27,694 nt of DNA from positions 1-27,694 of IMG/VR virus record IMGVR_UViG_3300030060_006606. One strand, given 5' to 3'. This DNA is from a virus. Within the stretch, counting starts at the first letter, position 1, and each line of letters opens with the position of its first letter. Under the pieces are notes generated by a model. The model was not told where the DNA came from. It did no database searches and saw nothing but the letters and a program-made list of their open reading frames with translations. Made by a program: the position numbers and the translations under genes. Below, in pieces: positions 6,764-14,492 of the stretch.

Positions 6764-8304
6764 ATCATCTCCTTTATATCACTTAGAGTGTTTATGTCTG
6801 AAACTGGTTTATCGTGTCTAATCCTCAAAAGGCGAGGGAAACGAAGACCTAAGTTTCCTTTACCATCTCTTGTAATTAAATCACAAGTTACTTCTAAAAC
6901 AACCCTAGGGGAAACAGAATATGTATCCCCATCAACTGATAATATTATTTTCTTAATTTCATTTGTTAAATAGATTAAATCTATTTCTGAAAAACCAGTA
7001 CCTATACTTCCTATGGAAACAAAATCCTGATTATCTTTTACTGATATATCATATGAGGAAAACACCGTTGCTCTTTTGCCATCTCCATATCTAACACCAG
7101 TAACAACTACATCTAACTCAAACCTTGGTGGTTTATATTTAGCCCAAGCAGTTGAGCGTTTACCACTTTCATATGGTGCGTTCAAATCTTTAATCATTAT
7201 ACCTTCATAGCCATCAGCGATTGCTAGATTGTAGAAGACATCGTGTTTCATTTGGGGTGTTCTTTCTATTAGTTTTGGAAACTTATCGATTATCTTAAGT
7301 CTCCTTTGTAAAGATAAATCCATTAGGTTTTCATCATTAAACATCATACAATCGAAAATAGCTAGTTTCACTGGGCATTTTTCAGATGCTTCTTGCACAT
7401 CCTTAGAATGAATACGAGTTCCCATTTTCTTGAAAGGTGCTGGTCTACCATCCTTTTCAATCGGGTATATCTCAGTATCAATAATGAAAGACTCAGGTAT
7501 ATCCCAACTAAGAACCTCTTCTACTATATCGGGGAACTTATCAGTAACAACATTTCCTTTACGATTGAAAATAATAATAGAAGTTTGCCTAACCATCAAA
7601 TCAAAATAATCTCCTTTGTGTATTTGATATCTAGCACCATCGTACTTGTATTCAATAATGAATAACGTAGGCCACTTTTCTTTAGGGACTACTTTTGCGA
7701 GCATAGGTGCTATGTATCTACCAACTTCTAAATTATTAGGTGGTTCTTCTTTTCTATTATAATATAGAGTAATATCTGAAAGGGAATGTAATCTATTATG
7801 TTTCTTGATTTCGTCTTCCTTTTTATCATAAACTTTGGCAATTAGTTTTCTTACTACACCAGTGTTAATTCCATTCCTAGGGGTACGTAACCAATATCTT
7901 AGAAACCATTTCTTTTCTAAAGAAGACATAGATGAAAATATATCCTTAAAGGTAGCATATGAGTTACCATCACTTTTACTACAATCCATACTCAAAAAGT
8001 TAACTACTTGATTTACACTAAAATCAGAGTCATTTTGTTCTTCTGTAAAGTGATACATTGCTTCCCCTATATCCCCATGAATGTAGATAGCAGATTCTAT
8101 TTCATCATCGAACACTTCTAACGCATTAGTTATCCACTTCATAGCCTTCTTACTAGCTAGATTATTTGCGGGTAGTTCTAAACTCAATATTTTAATGAAT
8201 GCCAAATACTCTTCTGGATAATCTTTAGATAATAATCTTATTTTTTTAGTTGGGGTTAATCTTTCTATTGCTTGATTCAATCTACTGAATTCTATCCATT
8301 TCAT
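6760..8304 (-). CDS. lig: ATP-dependent DNA ligase
   Basis: A 514-residue ligase. The adenylation motif KYDGAR places the nucleotide-binding lysine at about residue 220. Further motifs are IIDTEIYP (III), LAIFDCMMF (IIIa), EGIMIKD (IV) and AWAKYKPPR (V). An N-terminal helical DNA-binding domain and a C-terminal OB domain flank the catalytic core, as in archaeal ligase I. It would seal Okazaki fragments on viral DNA. ATG 8304 is used because GGAGAGAT lies just upstream; a GTG at 8325 would put that site inside the gene. The first codons overlap the end of a small membrane-protein gene. The identification is secure. Confidence 0.95.
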   Translation of the reverse strand: MKWIEFSRLNQAIERLTPTKKIRLLSKDYPEEYLAFIKILSLELPANNLASKKAMKWITNALEVFDDEIESAIYIHGDIGEAMYHFTEEQNDSDFSVNQVVNFLSMDCSKSDGNSYATFKDIFSSMSSLEKKWFLRYWLRTPRNGINTGVVRKLIAKVYDKKEDEIKKHNRLHSLSDITLYYNRKEEPPNNLEVGRYIAPMLAKVVPKEKWPTLFIIEYKYDGARYQIHKGDYFDLMVRQTSIIIFNRKGNVVTDKFPDIVEEVLSWDIPESFIIDTEIYPIEKDGRPAPFKKMGTRIHSKDVQEASEKCPVKLAIFDCMMFNDENLMDLSLQRRLKIIDKFPKLIERTPQMKHDVFYNLAIADGYEGIMIKDLNAPYESGKRSTAWAKYKPPRFELDVVVTGVRYGDGKRATVFSSYDISVKDNQDFVSIGSIGTGFSEIDLIYLTNEIKKIILSVDGDTYSVSPRVVLEVTCDLITRDGKGNLGLRFPRLLRIRHDKPVSDINTLSDIKEMM

Positions 8305-8425
8305 TTTTATCTCTCCAAATTTCACTTATTATTTTTTCATCTTGTTTTTTAGAAAACCAGACGTATATGGGCATTAACAGTGAGAAAAATGATATGAGAA
8401 TTATGAACATTAAAGCTCCTAACAT
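8282..8425 (-). CDS. 47-residue single-pass membrane protein
   Basis: A hydrophobic N-terminal helix of about 22 residues (from LGALMFIILISF to PIYVWF) is followed by a charged Lys/Glu-rich tail, so one transmembrane segment is predicted. An AGGAG lies 7 nt before the ATG. The 3' end overlaps the ligase start by 23 nt in another frame and contains the ligase ribosome site, which suggests coupled translation. No family is recognised. Confidence 0.55.
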   Translation of the reverse strand: MLGALMFIILISFFSLLMPIYVWFSKKQDEKIISEIWRDKNEMDRIQ

Positions 8426-8429
8426 ATCA

Positions 8430-8555
8430 TTACTCCTGTAAAATCCCTTTGTATTTATCTTCTAACTTATAGCAGGTACAGTTCTTCATACACTCAAAAC
8501 AAGTGACAGAATTACCGTGACACCAACATCCTCTAATGAATTTTCTCGGCATCAT
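8430..8555 (-). CDS. Cysteine-rich micro-protein (41 aa)
   Basis: Six cysteines fall within about 20 residues: GCWCHG, then TCFECMKNCTC. With one histidine they could bind one or two metal ions. The start ATG overlaps the stop of the upstream gene as TAATG, a coupled arrangement, and its own stop lies 4 nt before the small membrane-protein gene. The family is unknown; I infer a metal-binding or redox micro-protein. Confidence 0.5.
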   Translation of the reverse strand: MMPRKFIRGCWCHGNSVTCFECMKNCTCYKLEDKYKGILQE

Positions 8556-8791
8556 TAATCACTTTTCATCACCATAGTAGCCGCATAATCTATGTTAGCG
8601 TCTTCTAATTCTAATAGAATATCTTGTGCTGTTAAATTACCTTGTATTGACCAATCTAATTCCCAATTTATTCCTTCTGGACTATAACCAGTATCAAAAG
8701 TTGTTCCTAATTTGTTAATTTTTCTATATAGAGCGAGGGCCTTATCTCTATCTTCATATTTGATAATCACTCTATGATACATTAATCCCAC
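8555..8791 (-). CDS. Hypothetical protein (78 aa)
   Basis: An unrecognised small protein with an alpha/beta pattern. A strand (YHRVIIKYED) is followed by a helix (RDKALALYRKINKLG), a Trp-containing strand and a final helix (TAQDILLELEDA). I chose GTG 8791 because a GGAGG ribosome site lies exactly 7 nt upstream. The longer frame to ATG 8827 would run through that site and through the upstream membrane-peptide gene. The GTG overlaps the upstream stop. Confidence 0.55.
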   Translation of the reverse strand: MGLMYHRVIIKYEDRDKALALYRKINKLGTTFDTGYSPEGINWELDWSIQGNLTAQDILLELEDANIDYAATMVMKSD

Positions 8792-8886
8792 TAATATTCC
8801 TCCGTTCTGTTCTTCCACCAAAACCATAAAAGAACACTAGCATACATTATGCCAACAAAAGCACCAATAAACCAATATCCTTTCAT
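8791..8886 (-). CDS. 31-residue membrane peptide
   Basis: Nearly the whole peptide is one hydrophobic helix (GYWFIGAFVGIMYASVLL then WFWW) ending in a short charged tail KNRTEEY. The ATG overlaps the preceding stop as ATGA, and a GGAG lies upstream. The downstream GTG start overlaps its stop, with the ribosome site for that gene inside its last codons. It is a second tiny membrane protein close to the one at 8282-8425. The function is unknown. Confidence 0.5.
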   Translation of the reverse strand: MKGYWFIGAFVGIMYASVLLWFWWKNRTEEY

Positions 8887-9149
8887 TTTTTACTCTCCTC
8901 TCTTAATTCTATTTCTTCTCTTCTCCACAAATAAACATCTGATTTACTTGGTTTAAATCCAGATATACCTACTTTACGTCCATGCATTCTTAGCAAGGAA
9001 GATATAGTTCCCGAAGTGGGAGTTGTTCTAACTCCGTATTCTCCTATATACCAGTCTCTTATTTGGGAGGCATCTGCTGGTTCAGAAGTACTATAGATGT
9101 ATTCTCTTATTCTTTCTAATAAAGTTTCATAACTCTTTTTCATTTTCAT
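8883..9149 (-). CDS. Small winged-helix-like protein (88 aa)
   Basis: The helix pattern is LLERIREYIYS, then ASQIRDWYIGEYG, then SGTISSLLRMHG, followed by a strand-turn-strand and a basic/acidic tail. The spacing fits a winged helix-turn-helix whose recognition helix is near residues 45-57. I infer a small transcription regulator. A GGAGAT ribosome site lies 7 nt before ATG 9149. The N-terminal codons overlap the upstream zinc micro-protein gene by 23 nt. No named family is certain. Confidence 0.5.
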   Translation of the reverse strand: MKMKKSYETLLERIREYIYSTSEPADASQIRDWYIGEYGVRTTPTSGTISSLLRMHGRKVGISGFKPSKSDVYLWRREEIELREESKK

Positions 9150-9255
9150 TTTCTAAATCTCCTATTGTTAGACCACATAGTTTACACCAAGTCATATTAC
9201 GTAATGTTGTTTTTTCATTATGAGAACATTCTTTGGTGTTTTCCCTACTGGCCAT
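9127..9255 (-). CDS. 42-residue zinc-finger micro-protein
   Basis: C-x-H at residues 10-12 and C-x2-C at 24-27 (WCKLCG) give a plausible C-H-C-C metal site of a type often seen in tiny viral proteins. It overlaps the winged-helix-like gene by 23 nt and begins 6 nt after the upstream stop. No family is recognised. Confidence 0.5.
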   Translation of the reverse strand: MASRENTKECSHNEKTTLRNMTWCKLCGLTIGDLENENEKEL

Positions 9256-9260
9256 TAATA

Positions 9261-9482
9261 TCACTCCAGAGGGTGTTCTATATCTTTATCTCCTAAAACC
9301 CATTTAAGGGATTTAATTACTCCCTCTAATGCCTTGTAATTTCTCATGTGGTACATCCTTTCTCCTTTCTTGCAGTCTTGCATTTTAACATAATGATTGT
9401 TTTGTTTTCTTTCTGCAAAGTCAAGCATGTTTTCTATTTCTTCCCACTTTCTATTATAGCTAAAATTACTCAGCGGAATCAC
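9261..9482 (-). CDS. Hypothetical charged protein (up to 73 aa)
   Basis: A helical, charge-rich protein with no recognised family. The start is uncertain: GTG 9482 overlaps the end of the upstream gene, and ATG 9425 would give a 54-residue product, but neither has a strong ribosome site. It ends shortly before the zinc micro-protein gene. Packing without gaps between its neighbours supports a real gene. Confidence 0.45.
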   Translation of the reverse strand: MIPLSNFSYNRKWEEIENMLDFAERKQNNHYVKMQDCKKGERMYHMRNYKALEGVIKSLKWVLGDKDIEHPLE

Positions 9483-9852
9483 CTAACATTGCTGGAGCAA
9501 ACATCTTTAACATTAAAGCATTAGCTAAACCGATAGCGTGTACTGTATCTTCATCCCCACACTGTGCTGCTAAACCTAACATAATAGTATTGAAGGCTTG
9601 CATAAGAGGTATTGTTAAGTCCCATACAAGATATGCGTCTTTAATATATTTGTATCCATCTTCAGGGTCTAAAGTTGATAGATGTAATAAATGATATAAC
9701 ATAAAGGCGTGTCTATCTGTATCATTAATTAGAGATTCTATTTCATTTTCAAAGGCTTCTTTAACTTGTAAAGAGGTATTATTTTCCATCCAATTAGAGT
9801 GTTCTTCCACCCAATCGTTATACACATCTTCATTATATACCCAAAATGTCAT
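9466..9852 (-). CDS. Hypothetical helical protein (128 aa)
   Basis: Largely alpha-helical, acidic and Trp/Tyr-rich at the N-terminus (MTFWVYNEDVYNDW), with a moderately hydrophobic C-terminal half (MQAFNTIMLGLAAQCG and ALMLKMFAPAML). The hydrophobic part is broken by polar residues, so I do not call a membrane segment. An AAGGAG lies 8 nt before the ATG, and the start overlaps the PC4-like stop as ATGA. Function unknown. Confidence 0.6.
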   Translation of the reverse strand: MTFWVYNEDVYNDWVEEHSNWMENNTSLQVKEAFENEIESLINDTDRHAFMLYHLLHLSTLDPEDGYKYIKDAYLVWDLTIPLMQAFNTIMLGLAAQCGDEDTVHAIGLANALMLKMFAPAMLGDSAE

Positions 9853-10091
9853 TCTTCTTTCTCCTTTATATTTTCCTTATGTTCATTGCCATCTAGTTTT
9901 ACTTTTTGTAAGATTTGACTTAAAATTATTATTTCATCTAGATTTAATCTAGCTCCTTTCTTAGTAGGTTTATTTTTTTCATACATTCTAATATCAACGT
10001 ACTCTGTATTCCAATATTTGCCTTTAACTACTTTCCATTCTTTATTAGCATCTCTAGGAATCCTACCTAATAGCTCATCACCATCATTCAT
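9849..10091 (-). CDS. PC4/Sub1-like transcription coactivator, ssDNA-binding
   Basis: An 80-residue protein whose centre matches the PC4 core. It has a strand with Trp, then YVDIRMYE, a basic turn with KPTKKGARL, and a helix LDEIIILSQILQKV. In PC4/Sub1 this fold dimerises and binds single-stranded or melted DNA, helping polymerase at promoters. The protein is close to the minimal core length and has a basic/acidic C-terminal tail. It starts directly after the upstream stop (TAAATG) with AAGGTG as ribosome site. Together with the viral TFB further upstream, it suggests the virus adjusts the host archaeal transcription machinery. A role in replication as ssDNA binder is possible. Confidence 0.7.
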   Translation of the reverse strand: MNDGDELLGRIPRDANKEWKVVKGKYWNTEYVDIRMYEKNKPTKKGARLNLDEIIILSQILQKVKLDGNEHKENIKEKEE

Positions 10092-10598
10092 TTAAGCACC
10101 TTCAAAGTCGAACTCATCCTCTGTGGATACAGAATCAGAGCTCCAAATTACTATCTCTGTGGGTTCTTTACTGCCACCTTCTAATAGTACTGGACTAAAG
10201 GTTACTTCTACAGTAGCTACATAATAATTAGAGGTATCAACACTGTGCATGTTCTTTGCTACTTCTACAGATAAAACTCCGTTGTAAATGGCATCATCAT
10301 ACGTTGCTATAATTTCTCCATTCTTCTTAACGAAATACCTTGTGTCTTGATTTTTAGCGTCAGTTACTGCCTTTGCTATACCAAAATTCCTTAGAATATA
10401 TTTCATATCTTTAATGTTAGATGGTTCTTGCCACATTTCAGGTAATCTATTTTCCATTGCTTTAATTGAATTAGCAAGGGCTTGGCCAATGATAATTTGA
10501 CCTCTCATGGAAAGAATAAATGAAACACATTGTTCCATTTTAGTCATATCCTCTTCTCCTTTCTTCAAAATAACACCTATCTTTTCTTCTTTATTCAT
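10092..10598 (-). CDS. Conserved-looking hypothetical protein (168 aa)
   Basis: No family is assigned. A helical N-terminal half carries the striking stretch SMRGQIIIGQALANSI followed by EPSNIKDMKYIL. The C-terminal half is beta-rich and ends in an acidic tail (STEDEFDFEGA), the kind of tail seen in DNA mimics or SSB-type proteins. A GGGAGG ribosome site lies 7 nt before ATG 10598, so that start is secure. It lies between the PC4-like gene and a small gene below the chaperonin gene. Confidence 0.6.
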   Translation of the reverse strand: MNKEEKIGVILKKGEEDMTKMEQCVSFILSMRGQIIIGQALANSIKAMENRLPEMWQEPSNIKDMKYILRNFGIAKAVTDAKNQDTRYFVKKNGEIIATYDDAIYNGVLSVEVAKNMHSVDTSNYYVATVEVTFSPVLLEGGSKEPTEIVIWSSDSVSTEDEFDFEGA

Positions 10599-10600
10599 AT

Positions 10601-10816
10601 TTATTCCTCCCTTACTTCTTTATCTAAAACATTAAATCCATCTTTACTTGCTAAACCATATACTACGTCTACTCCACATGAGTATTTCTGGTTAATCATA
10701 CCTGCTATGTTTATCACTACTTCTAACCAATCATCAGGCATATCTATTGGAATTCCATTATCTGTAGTAAGTTGTATTGCTAATGTTGGGTAAACTAATT
10801 TATCTTTATTTTTCAT
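10601..10816 (-). CDS. Hypothetical protein (71 aa)
   Basis: A small mixed alpha/beta protein without a recognised family. It has a strand (YPTLAIQLTT), a helix (DDWLEVVINIAGMINQ) and a second strand (GVDVVYGLAS). The start overlaps the upstream micro-ORF stop as ATGA, with GGAGAT upstream. It ends two bases before the next start, in an uninterrupted minus-strand operon. Confidence 0.55.
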   Translation of the reverse strand: MKNKDKLVYPTLAIQLTTDNGIPIDMPDDWLEVVINIAGMINQKYSCGVDVVYGLASKDGFNVLDKEVREE

Positions 10817-10890
10817 TCTTGTTCATCTCCTTTTTCAGGATTAATACCTTTTAAACATGAAAGGCACTTCCTAAATCCCCTATGGGCCAT
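10813..10890 (-). CDS. Possible 25-residue zinc-knuckle peptide
   Basis: It begins one base after the GroEL-like stop and ends with a four-base ATGA overlap into the next gene. It encodes one C-x2-C pair (KCLSCLK) in a basic context. There is no clear ribosome site, so it would rely on re-initiation. It fills an otherwise empty 75-nt gap. It is plausible but weakly supported. Confidence 0.35.
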   Translation of the reverse strand: MAHRGFRKCLSCLKGINPEKGDEQE

Positions 10891-10891
10891 A

Positions 10892-12466
10892 TTAAAACAT
10901 GCCCTGTGGTTGCATAATCTCATTTTCTTTCTCTCCTACTAATACTTCAGATGTAAGAACTAAGGCAGCGACAGAAGCAGCACTATTAAGTGACGAAATA
11001 GTAACTTTAACTGGGTCAATTATTCCTAATTCATACATATTACCAAGCTCACCAGTCTTAGCATTAATGTGTGGTAGACTTACTTTCTTTTTCTGGTATT
11101 TCTTTTCTGTATAATCAATACCCGCATTGTTTAGTATTTGTTCATAAGGGCTCATTAGACATTCTAACAATGCTGCCTTATAGTGTGTATTTGTTTTATC
11201 AATTGCAGTTAAAGAGTATTCAGCTAGTGCTGTTCCTCCACCAGAAATAACTCCCATTTCCATTGCTGCTCTAGTGGCATTAAGTGCGTCATCTATTCTT
11301 TCCATTTTATCTCTCATTTCTATTTCGGAAGCAGCACCCACATTCAATAGGGCTACTCCTCCTAGTAGTTTAGCTATCCTAGTTCTCATCTTATCTGCAA
11401 CAAATTCATTTTGAGCATCATCAATGTGATTAGAAATCATATTGGCTCTTTCTTTAACTTTCTCTTCTTCTCCTCCACCATTGATTATAACTGTTTTAAG
11501 TTCTCCAACAGTTACTTTTTCGGCTTGTCCTAAGTCTTCTATTTTTACTTCTTCCAATTTAATATTGGTTTGATAATCTAGGAACTTACCCCCAGTAACT
11601 ATTGATATATCCTCAAGAATATTATCTGAAACATAACCATAATCAGGTGACTCAATAGCACAACACTGTACAACACCACCCATTACGTTAACGATTAAGT
11701 TACTAATTGCGTGCTGTTCAAGAGTTCTAGAAATAAGTAGAAGAGGTCTTTTTGTTTCTGCTACTTTTTCTAGTATGGGTATTAGTTCTTGGAAACGTAT
11801 AATGTTAAAGTTAGATATAAGAATAAACGGATTTTCCATAACAGTTTGGTTCTTCTCTTTATCTAAAGCTAGGTGATGACTTCTGTATCCTCTATCAATT
11901 TCTAATCCTTGAACAACCTCAATTGTTGTGTTCATATCTTTAGATTCATTAACAGTAATGACTCCATCTTTACCTACAGTCTCTATTGCTTCTGCAATTA
12001 ACTTACCAATATAATCATCATTATTAGCAGCAATAGTTGCTACATTTTTAATCTCCTCAGAGTTTTCTATTAGGTTAGAATTCTTTAGTAATAATTCTGA
12101 CATATCATGTACTATTTCTTTTAGACTCTCGGCAACCTTTACTGGATTTTCTCCCTCTTTTATTAGTTCCATACCCACTTGACAAAAAGCCTGAGCAAGA
12201 ACACAAGCAGTAGTTGTACCATCACCAGCTAAGTTTTGTGCTTGGGTCGCTACTCCGATAAGTAGTTTAGCTCCCATATCTACAAATTCATCTTCATGGT
12301 GAATGGCTCTAGCTACAGTTACTCCATCATTAACGATTATCGGCTTTGAGTGTTCCTTTAGAACAACTGTTCTAGCCATCGGACCTAACGTTGGTTTAAC
12401 TGCATTAGCGGCTAAATTTATTCCTTCTAACATTTTTTCTCTTGCTTCATTTCCTATTACTATCAT
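10892..12466 (-). CDS. groEL: Group I chaperonin (GroEL/Hsp60 homologue)
   Basis: A 524-residue GroEL-family protein. Visible landmarks are the N-terminal ANAVKPTLGPMARTVVL, the ATPase motif GDGTTT at residues 81-86, DRGYRS in the apical hinge region, and a GGGTAL motif in the C-terminal equatorial domain. The C-terminus lacks the Gly-Gly-Met repeats and ends QPQGMF. It belongs to the bacterial-type group I rather than the archaeal thermosome group. With the GroES-like protein two genes upstream it could form a virus-dedicated folding chamber, for example for virion proteins. The start follows GGAGAGGATATGA directly after the coiled-coil gene. Identification is secure; the client is unknown. 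Confidence 0.95.
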   Translation of the reverse strand: MIVIGNEAREKMLEGINLAANAVKPTLGPMARTVVLKEHSKPIIVNDGVTVARAIHHEDEFVDMGAKLLIGVATQAQNLAGDGTTTACVLAQAFCQVGMELIKEGENPVKVAESLKEIVHDMSELLLKNSNLIENSEEIKNVATIAANNDDYIGKLIAEAIETVGKDGVITVNESKDMNTTIEVVQGLEIDRGYRSHHLALDKEKNQTVMENPFILISNFNIIRFQELIPILEKVAETKRPLLLISRTLEQHAISNLIVNVMGGVVQCCAIESPDYGYVSDNILEDISIVTGGKFLDYQTNIKLEEVKIEDLGQAEKVTVGELKTVIINGGGEEEKVKERANMISNHIDDAQNEFVADKMRTRIAKLLGGVALLNVGAASEIEMRDKMERIDDALNATRAAMEMGVISGGGTALAEYSLTAIDKTNTHYKAALLECLMSPYEQILNNAGIDYTEKKYQKKKVSLPHINAKTGELGNMYELGIIDPVKVTISSLNSAASVAALVLTSEVLVGEKENEIMQPQGMF

Positions 12467-12673
12467 TCATATCCTCTCCACTTTATCTTCTATCTCTTCT
12501 ATTCTGTCTGTTACTTGAGTTAACACTTCTTCCATTTCCATCATTACGTGATGTGGCTCTCCGATATTATCTGTCCAACTAATAGTTTGGAAGGCATCTA
12601 TTGCCTGATATAATCCATCTTGAGCACTACGAAGGTTATTCATTTCTTCTTTCAATTCATCCAATTTACTCAT
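12467..12673 (-). CDS. Small coiled-coil protein between GroES and GroEL
   Basis: A 68-residue acidic, helical protein with heptad-like spacing (LDELKEEMNNLRSAQ at the start and TDRIEEIEDKVERI at the end), so a short coiled coil or prefoldin-like hairpin is likely. It overlaps the GroES-like gene by 4 nt and directly precedes GroEL. Its position suggests a chaperonin accessory, client or adaptor protein, but that is inference from neighbours only. Confidence 0.6.
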   Translation of the reverse strand: MSKLDELKEEMNNLRSAQDGLYQAIDAFQTISWTDNIGEPHHVMMEMEEVLTQVTDRIEEIEDKVERI

Positions 12674-12897
12674 ATAGTCACCTTACACAACACACTTTGA
12701 AAATGAATAACGAAAAACTCACCAATGATTTCTTTCTTATTTGGTTCATAGAAGATGTAATCTCCTATGTTTAGATTCTCTACTTTATTACCAACTGATA
12801 TTACTTCTGCTTTATTATTCTCAGTTAGTACAAAGCTCCCTTCATTCGTCTTTGCTTCTCTACAAACTATTGTTTCTCCATACGCTTCTAATTTCAT
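12670..12897 (-). CDS. groES: GroES-like co-chaperonin, shortened
   Basis: A 75-residue protein, against about 95 for GroES. The sequence follows the GroES beta-barrel order: the strand ETIVCREAK, a mobile-loop region ending GSFVL (usual GGIVL), AEVISVGNKVENLNIGDYIFYEP matching the central GD-V region, and a final strand with a V-L-C-K-V ending. The segment that forms the roof hairpin in GroES is cut down. The hydrophobic FVL tripeptide is retained, so it could still dock on GroEL. GAGGA lies before the ATG, and both ends overlap neighbours by 4 nt. Operon context with the GroEL homologue makes the call strong. Confidence 0.8.
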   Translation of the reverse strand: MKLEAYGETIVCREAKTNEGSFVLTENNKAEVISVGNKVENLNIGDYIFYEPNKKEIIGEFFVIHFQSVLCKVTI

Positions 12898-13373
12898 ATT
12901 AATTCCTCTATTGTTTCTCTTTCATTCTCTAAACTAACTATTTCTTCTGAACTATATTTAACCAACATTGCTTCACCCGGTCTTGCTTTTCTCCATAACT
13001 GGTGTTCGTTATCCCCCAATACAATTGCTGTTAACATAATGGGGCTCCAAGTATTAATTGTGGATATATCTGTTCCACTAAAGTAAGCTTTACCAAACGG
13101 ATGGGTGTGTATCCAACACTTGATAGGTAGCTTCATTTTATTCTCATACAGTTCTTTTTCTTGTCCCATAAACGAGACAAATGATGGACTACCTACACTC
13201 ATAAATAAGTTATTATTAGAATCAATTATGACTTGAACTTCTCTAGGTATATCAAAAGCAGTAAGGCTCTCTGTCCATATTGTCTGTAAGAAATCACTTC
13301 TTTCCTTTCTGAATAAATTTTTCAATTCCTTTCCTTCTCTGAAGGATATTTTTATCTTATCTTTCCAATCCAT
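12894..13373 (-). CDS. JAMM/JAB-domain metalloprotease
   Basis: A 159-residue Mov34/MPN-fold protein with a complete JAMM signature. H89-T-H91-P, then six residues, then S99 and D102 (IHTHPFGKAYFSGTD) supply the zinc ligands. An upstream glutamate (Glu35 or Glu45) could be the catalytic acid. JAMM enzymes cleave isopeptide bonds or C-terminal extensions of ubiquitin-like proteins. It lies two genes downstream of an E1-like adenylyltransferase, and a ubiquitin-like protein with an Asn-Cys extension after Gly-Gly is at 18080-18283, so processing or deconjugation is the natural inference. AGGAGG lies 6 nt before the ATG, which overlaps the upstream stop as TAATG. Phage tail JAB proteins are an alternative lineage. 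Confidence 0.85.
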   Translation of the reverse strand: MDWKDKIKISFREGKELKNLFRKERSDFLQTIWTESLTAFDIPREVQVIIDSNNNLFMSVGSPSFVSFMGQEKELYENKMKLPIKCWIHTHPFGKAYFSGTDISTINTWSPIMLTAIVLGDNEHQLWRKARPGEAMLVKYSSEEIVSLENERETIEELI

Positions 13374-13579
13374 TAAACCCCTCCTAAAGCACTAATCATA
13401 ATATCTTGAGCATTTGTAAATTCATGGTAAGTCTGATGACCAGCAATGAATCCCCCTGCTTCTCTAATAATGCCAGTGAATGATTCTCCACAAGCAGCAC
13501 AAGAAACAGATACTACTTCACAATCGAAGTATGTACCTTCTTTAGTTTCTAATTTATCAATAACATCTCCTACTTTCAA
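13373..13579 (-). CDS. 68-residue C2H2-like zinc protein between E1 and JAMM genes
   Basis: C-x2-C (SCAACGES) followed by H-x3-H (AGHQTYHEF) gives a C2H2-type metal site, with beta-strand flanks. The protein ends ALGGV, which at first suggests a ubiquitin-like Gly-Gly terminus. However, the GGA GGG codons are also the ribosome site of the JAMM gene, so that ending may be incidental. The start is TTG, overlapping the E1-like stop as TTGA. The order E1, this protein, JAMM is overlapping and strictly co-directional, so it may be a partner or substrate of that pair. Confidence 0.6.
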   Translation of the reverse strand: MKVGDVIDKLETKEGTYFDCEVVSVSCAACGESFTGIIREAGGFIAGHQTYHEFTNAQDIMISALGGV

Positions 13580-14139
13580 ATGTTCACAACCTTATAATCA
13601 CAAACGTCGCCATTATTAACGAACCATCTTTGAACCCACTCAGCAGCCATTCCAGCTATAGCAACGTGTGTAAAGTGGATATCTTTTGTATCTCCTTCCC
13701 ATTCAGTTCCTTGGCAGGAAAAACTACCATCTGGTCCAGATAATACAACGTCAAACATATTCTTTGGTGTTTTATAACTAATCAACGCTCCATTCCTACC
13801 TTGTGCTCTCAAATCTAACCATTGAGTTGATGACCTATAAAGAAGTCTACGAACATCTAAGTTATCAGCACAGCATATAACTAAATCATATCCTTTTATT
13901 TGTCCTTCAGTTAATACTAAGAAAGGGTCTGCTTTTTTAATAGAACTATATCTACTTCGCATACATTCTACTTTCTTATTCTCAATTTCACTCCTATCGA
14001 AGTTCTGATATGTTATGTTCTTCTTTTCTACAATATCAGGGTCATTAACTGTAATGTTGTATAGTCCAGTCTTATCTAAAAGAGGGATAAGATAACTACC
14101 TATTCCTCCAGTTCCAATAATTAGTATTTTTCTTTTCAT
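13576..14139 (-). CDS. E1/ThiF/MoeB-like adenylyltransferase
   Basis: A 187-residue Rossmann-type protein with the nucleotide loop GTGGIGS (residues 9-15). It has an acidic strand end VNDPD, an N-x-x-x-Q-N element, a conserved-type NKK, and ICCADN followed by R, matching the family's D-N-x-x-x-R region. ThiF/E1 enzymes adenylate the C-terminal glycine of ubiquitin-like or sulfur-carrier proteins. At 187 residues it is minimal and lacks separate catalytic-cysteine and ubiquitin-fold domains. Cys142 and Cys180 are candidates for a thioester. The usual R-Q motif reads Q-N-F here, so activity needs testing. It is in the same operon as the JAMM protease, which supports a modification system. Confidence 0.85.
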   Translation of the reverse strand: MKRKILIIGTGGIGSYLIPLLDKTGLYNITVNDPDIVEKKNITYQNFDRSEIENKKVECMRSRYSSIKKADPFLVLTEGQIKGYDLVICCADNLDVRRLLYRSSTQWLDLRAQGRNGALISYKTPKNMFDVVLSGPDGSFSCQGTEWEGDTKDIHFTHVAIAGMAAEWVQRWFVNNGDVCDYKVVNI

Positions 14140-14492
14140 TTTTCTCTCTCCAAATAATCTTGTAACGTTAATACGTCTTCTCTTATTTCCTTTATATCGA
14201 ATTCAAATGCTGAATTAGATTCACTTTCTTCCACCACTAAAGGTATAAATGGTGTTTCTTTTATTTCACTCACTAATCTTTCTATGAGTTTTATCCTTGC
14301 TGAATCGAACTTATTCTTTGGTCCTTCTTTCCAACCATTATACCAGAAATCATCAACAACATATCCTCTTAGATAAACAAGCAGATTAGTTTTAATTGCC
14401 TTATCTGCTTCTTTAATTGATGAAGGGGGTTTCTCTTCATCCAATTGTTCTATCAAGGAGTTTATTTCTTCTGTTAATTCCTCACTCATCAT
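14136..14492 (-). CDS. Hypothetical acidic protein (118 aa)
   Basis: A helical, strongly acidic protein. A Glu-rich N-terminal helix is followed by an aromatic patch (YLRGYVVDDFWYNGW) and further helices. No family is recognised. It overlaps the E1-like gene by 4 nt, so co-expression is very likely. A partner of the E1-like protein is possible but nothing in the sequence proves it. Confidence 0.6.
   Translation of the reverse strand: MMSEELTEEINSLIEQLDEEKPPSSIKEADKAIKTNLLVYLRGYVVDDFWYNGWKEGPKNKFDSARIKLIERLVSEIKETPFIPLVVEESESNSAFEFDIKEIREDVLTLQDYLEREK

Noticed and set aside
13373-13579. 68-residue protein ending ALGGV as the ubiquitin-like carrier
   Set aside because: Its core is a C2H2-like zinc site rather than a beta-grasp pattern, and the GGA GGG codons double as the ribosome site of the JAMM gene. 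The 18080-18283 product is the better candidate.
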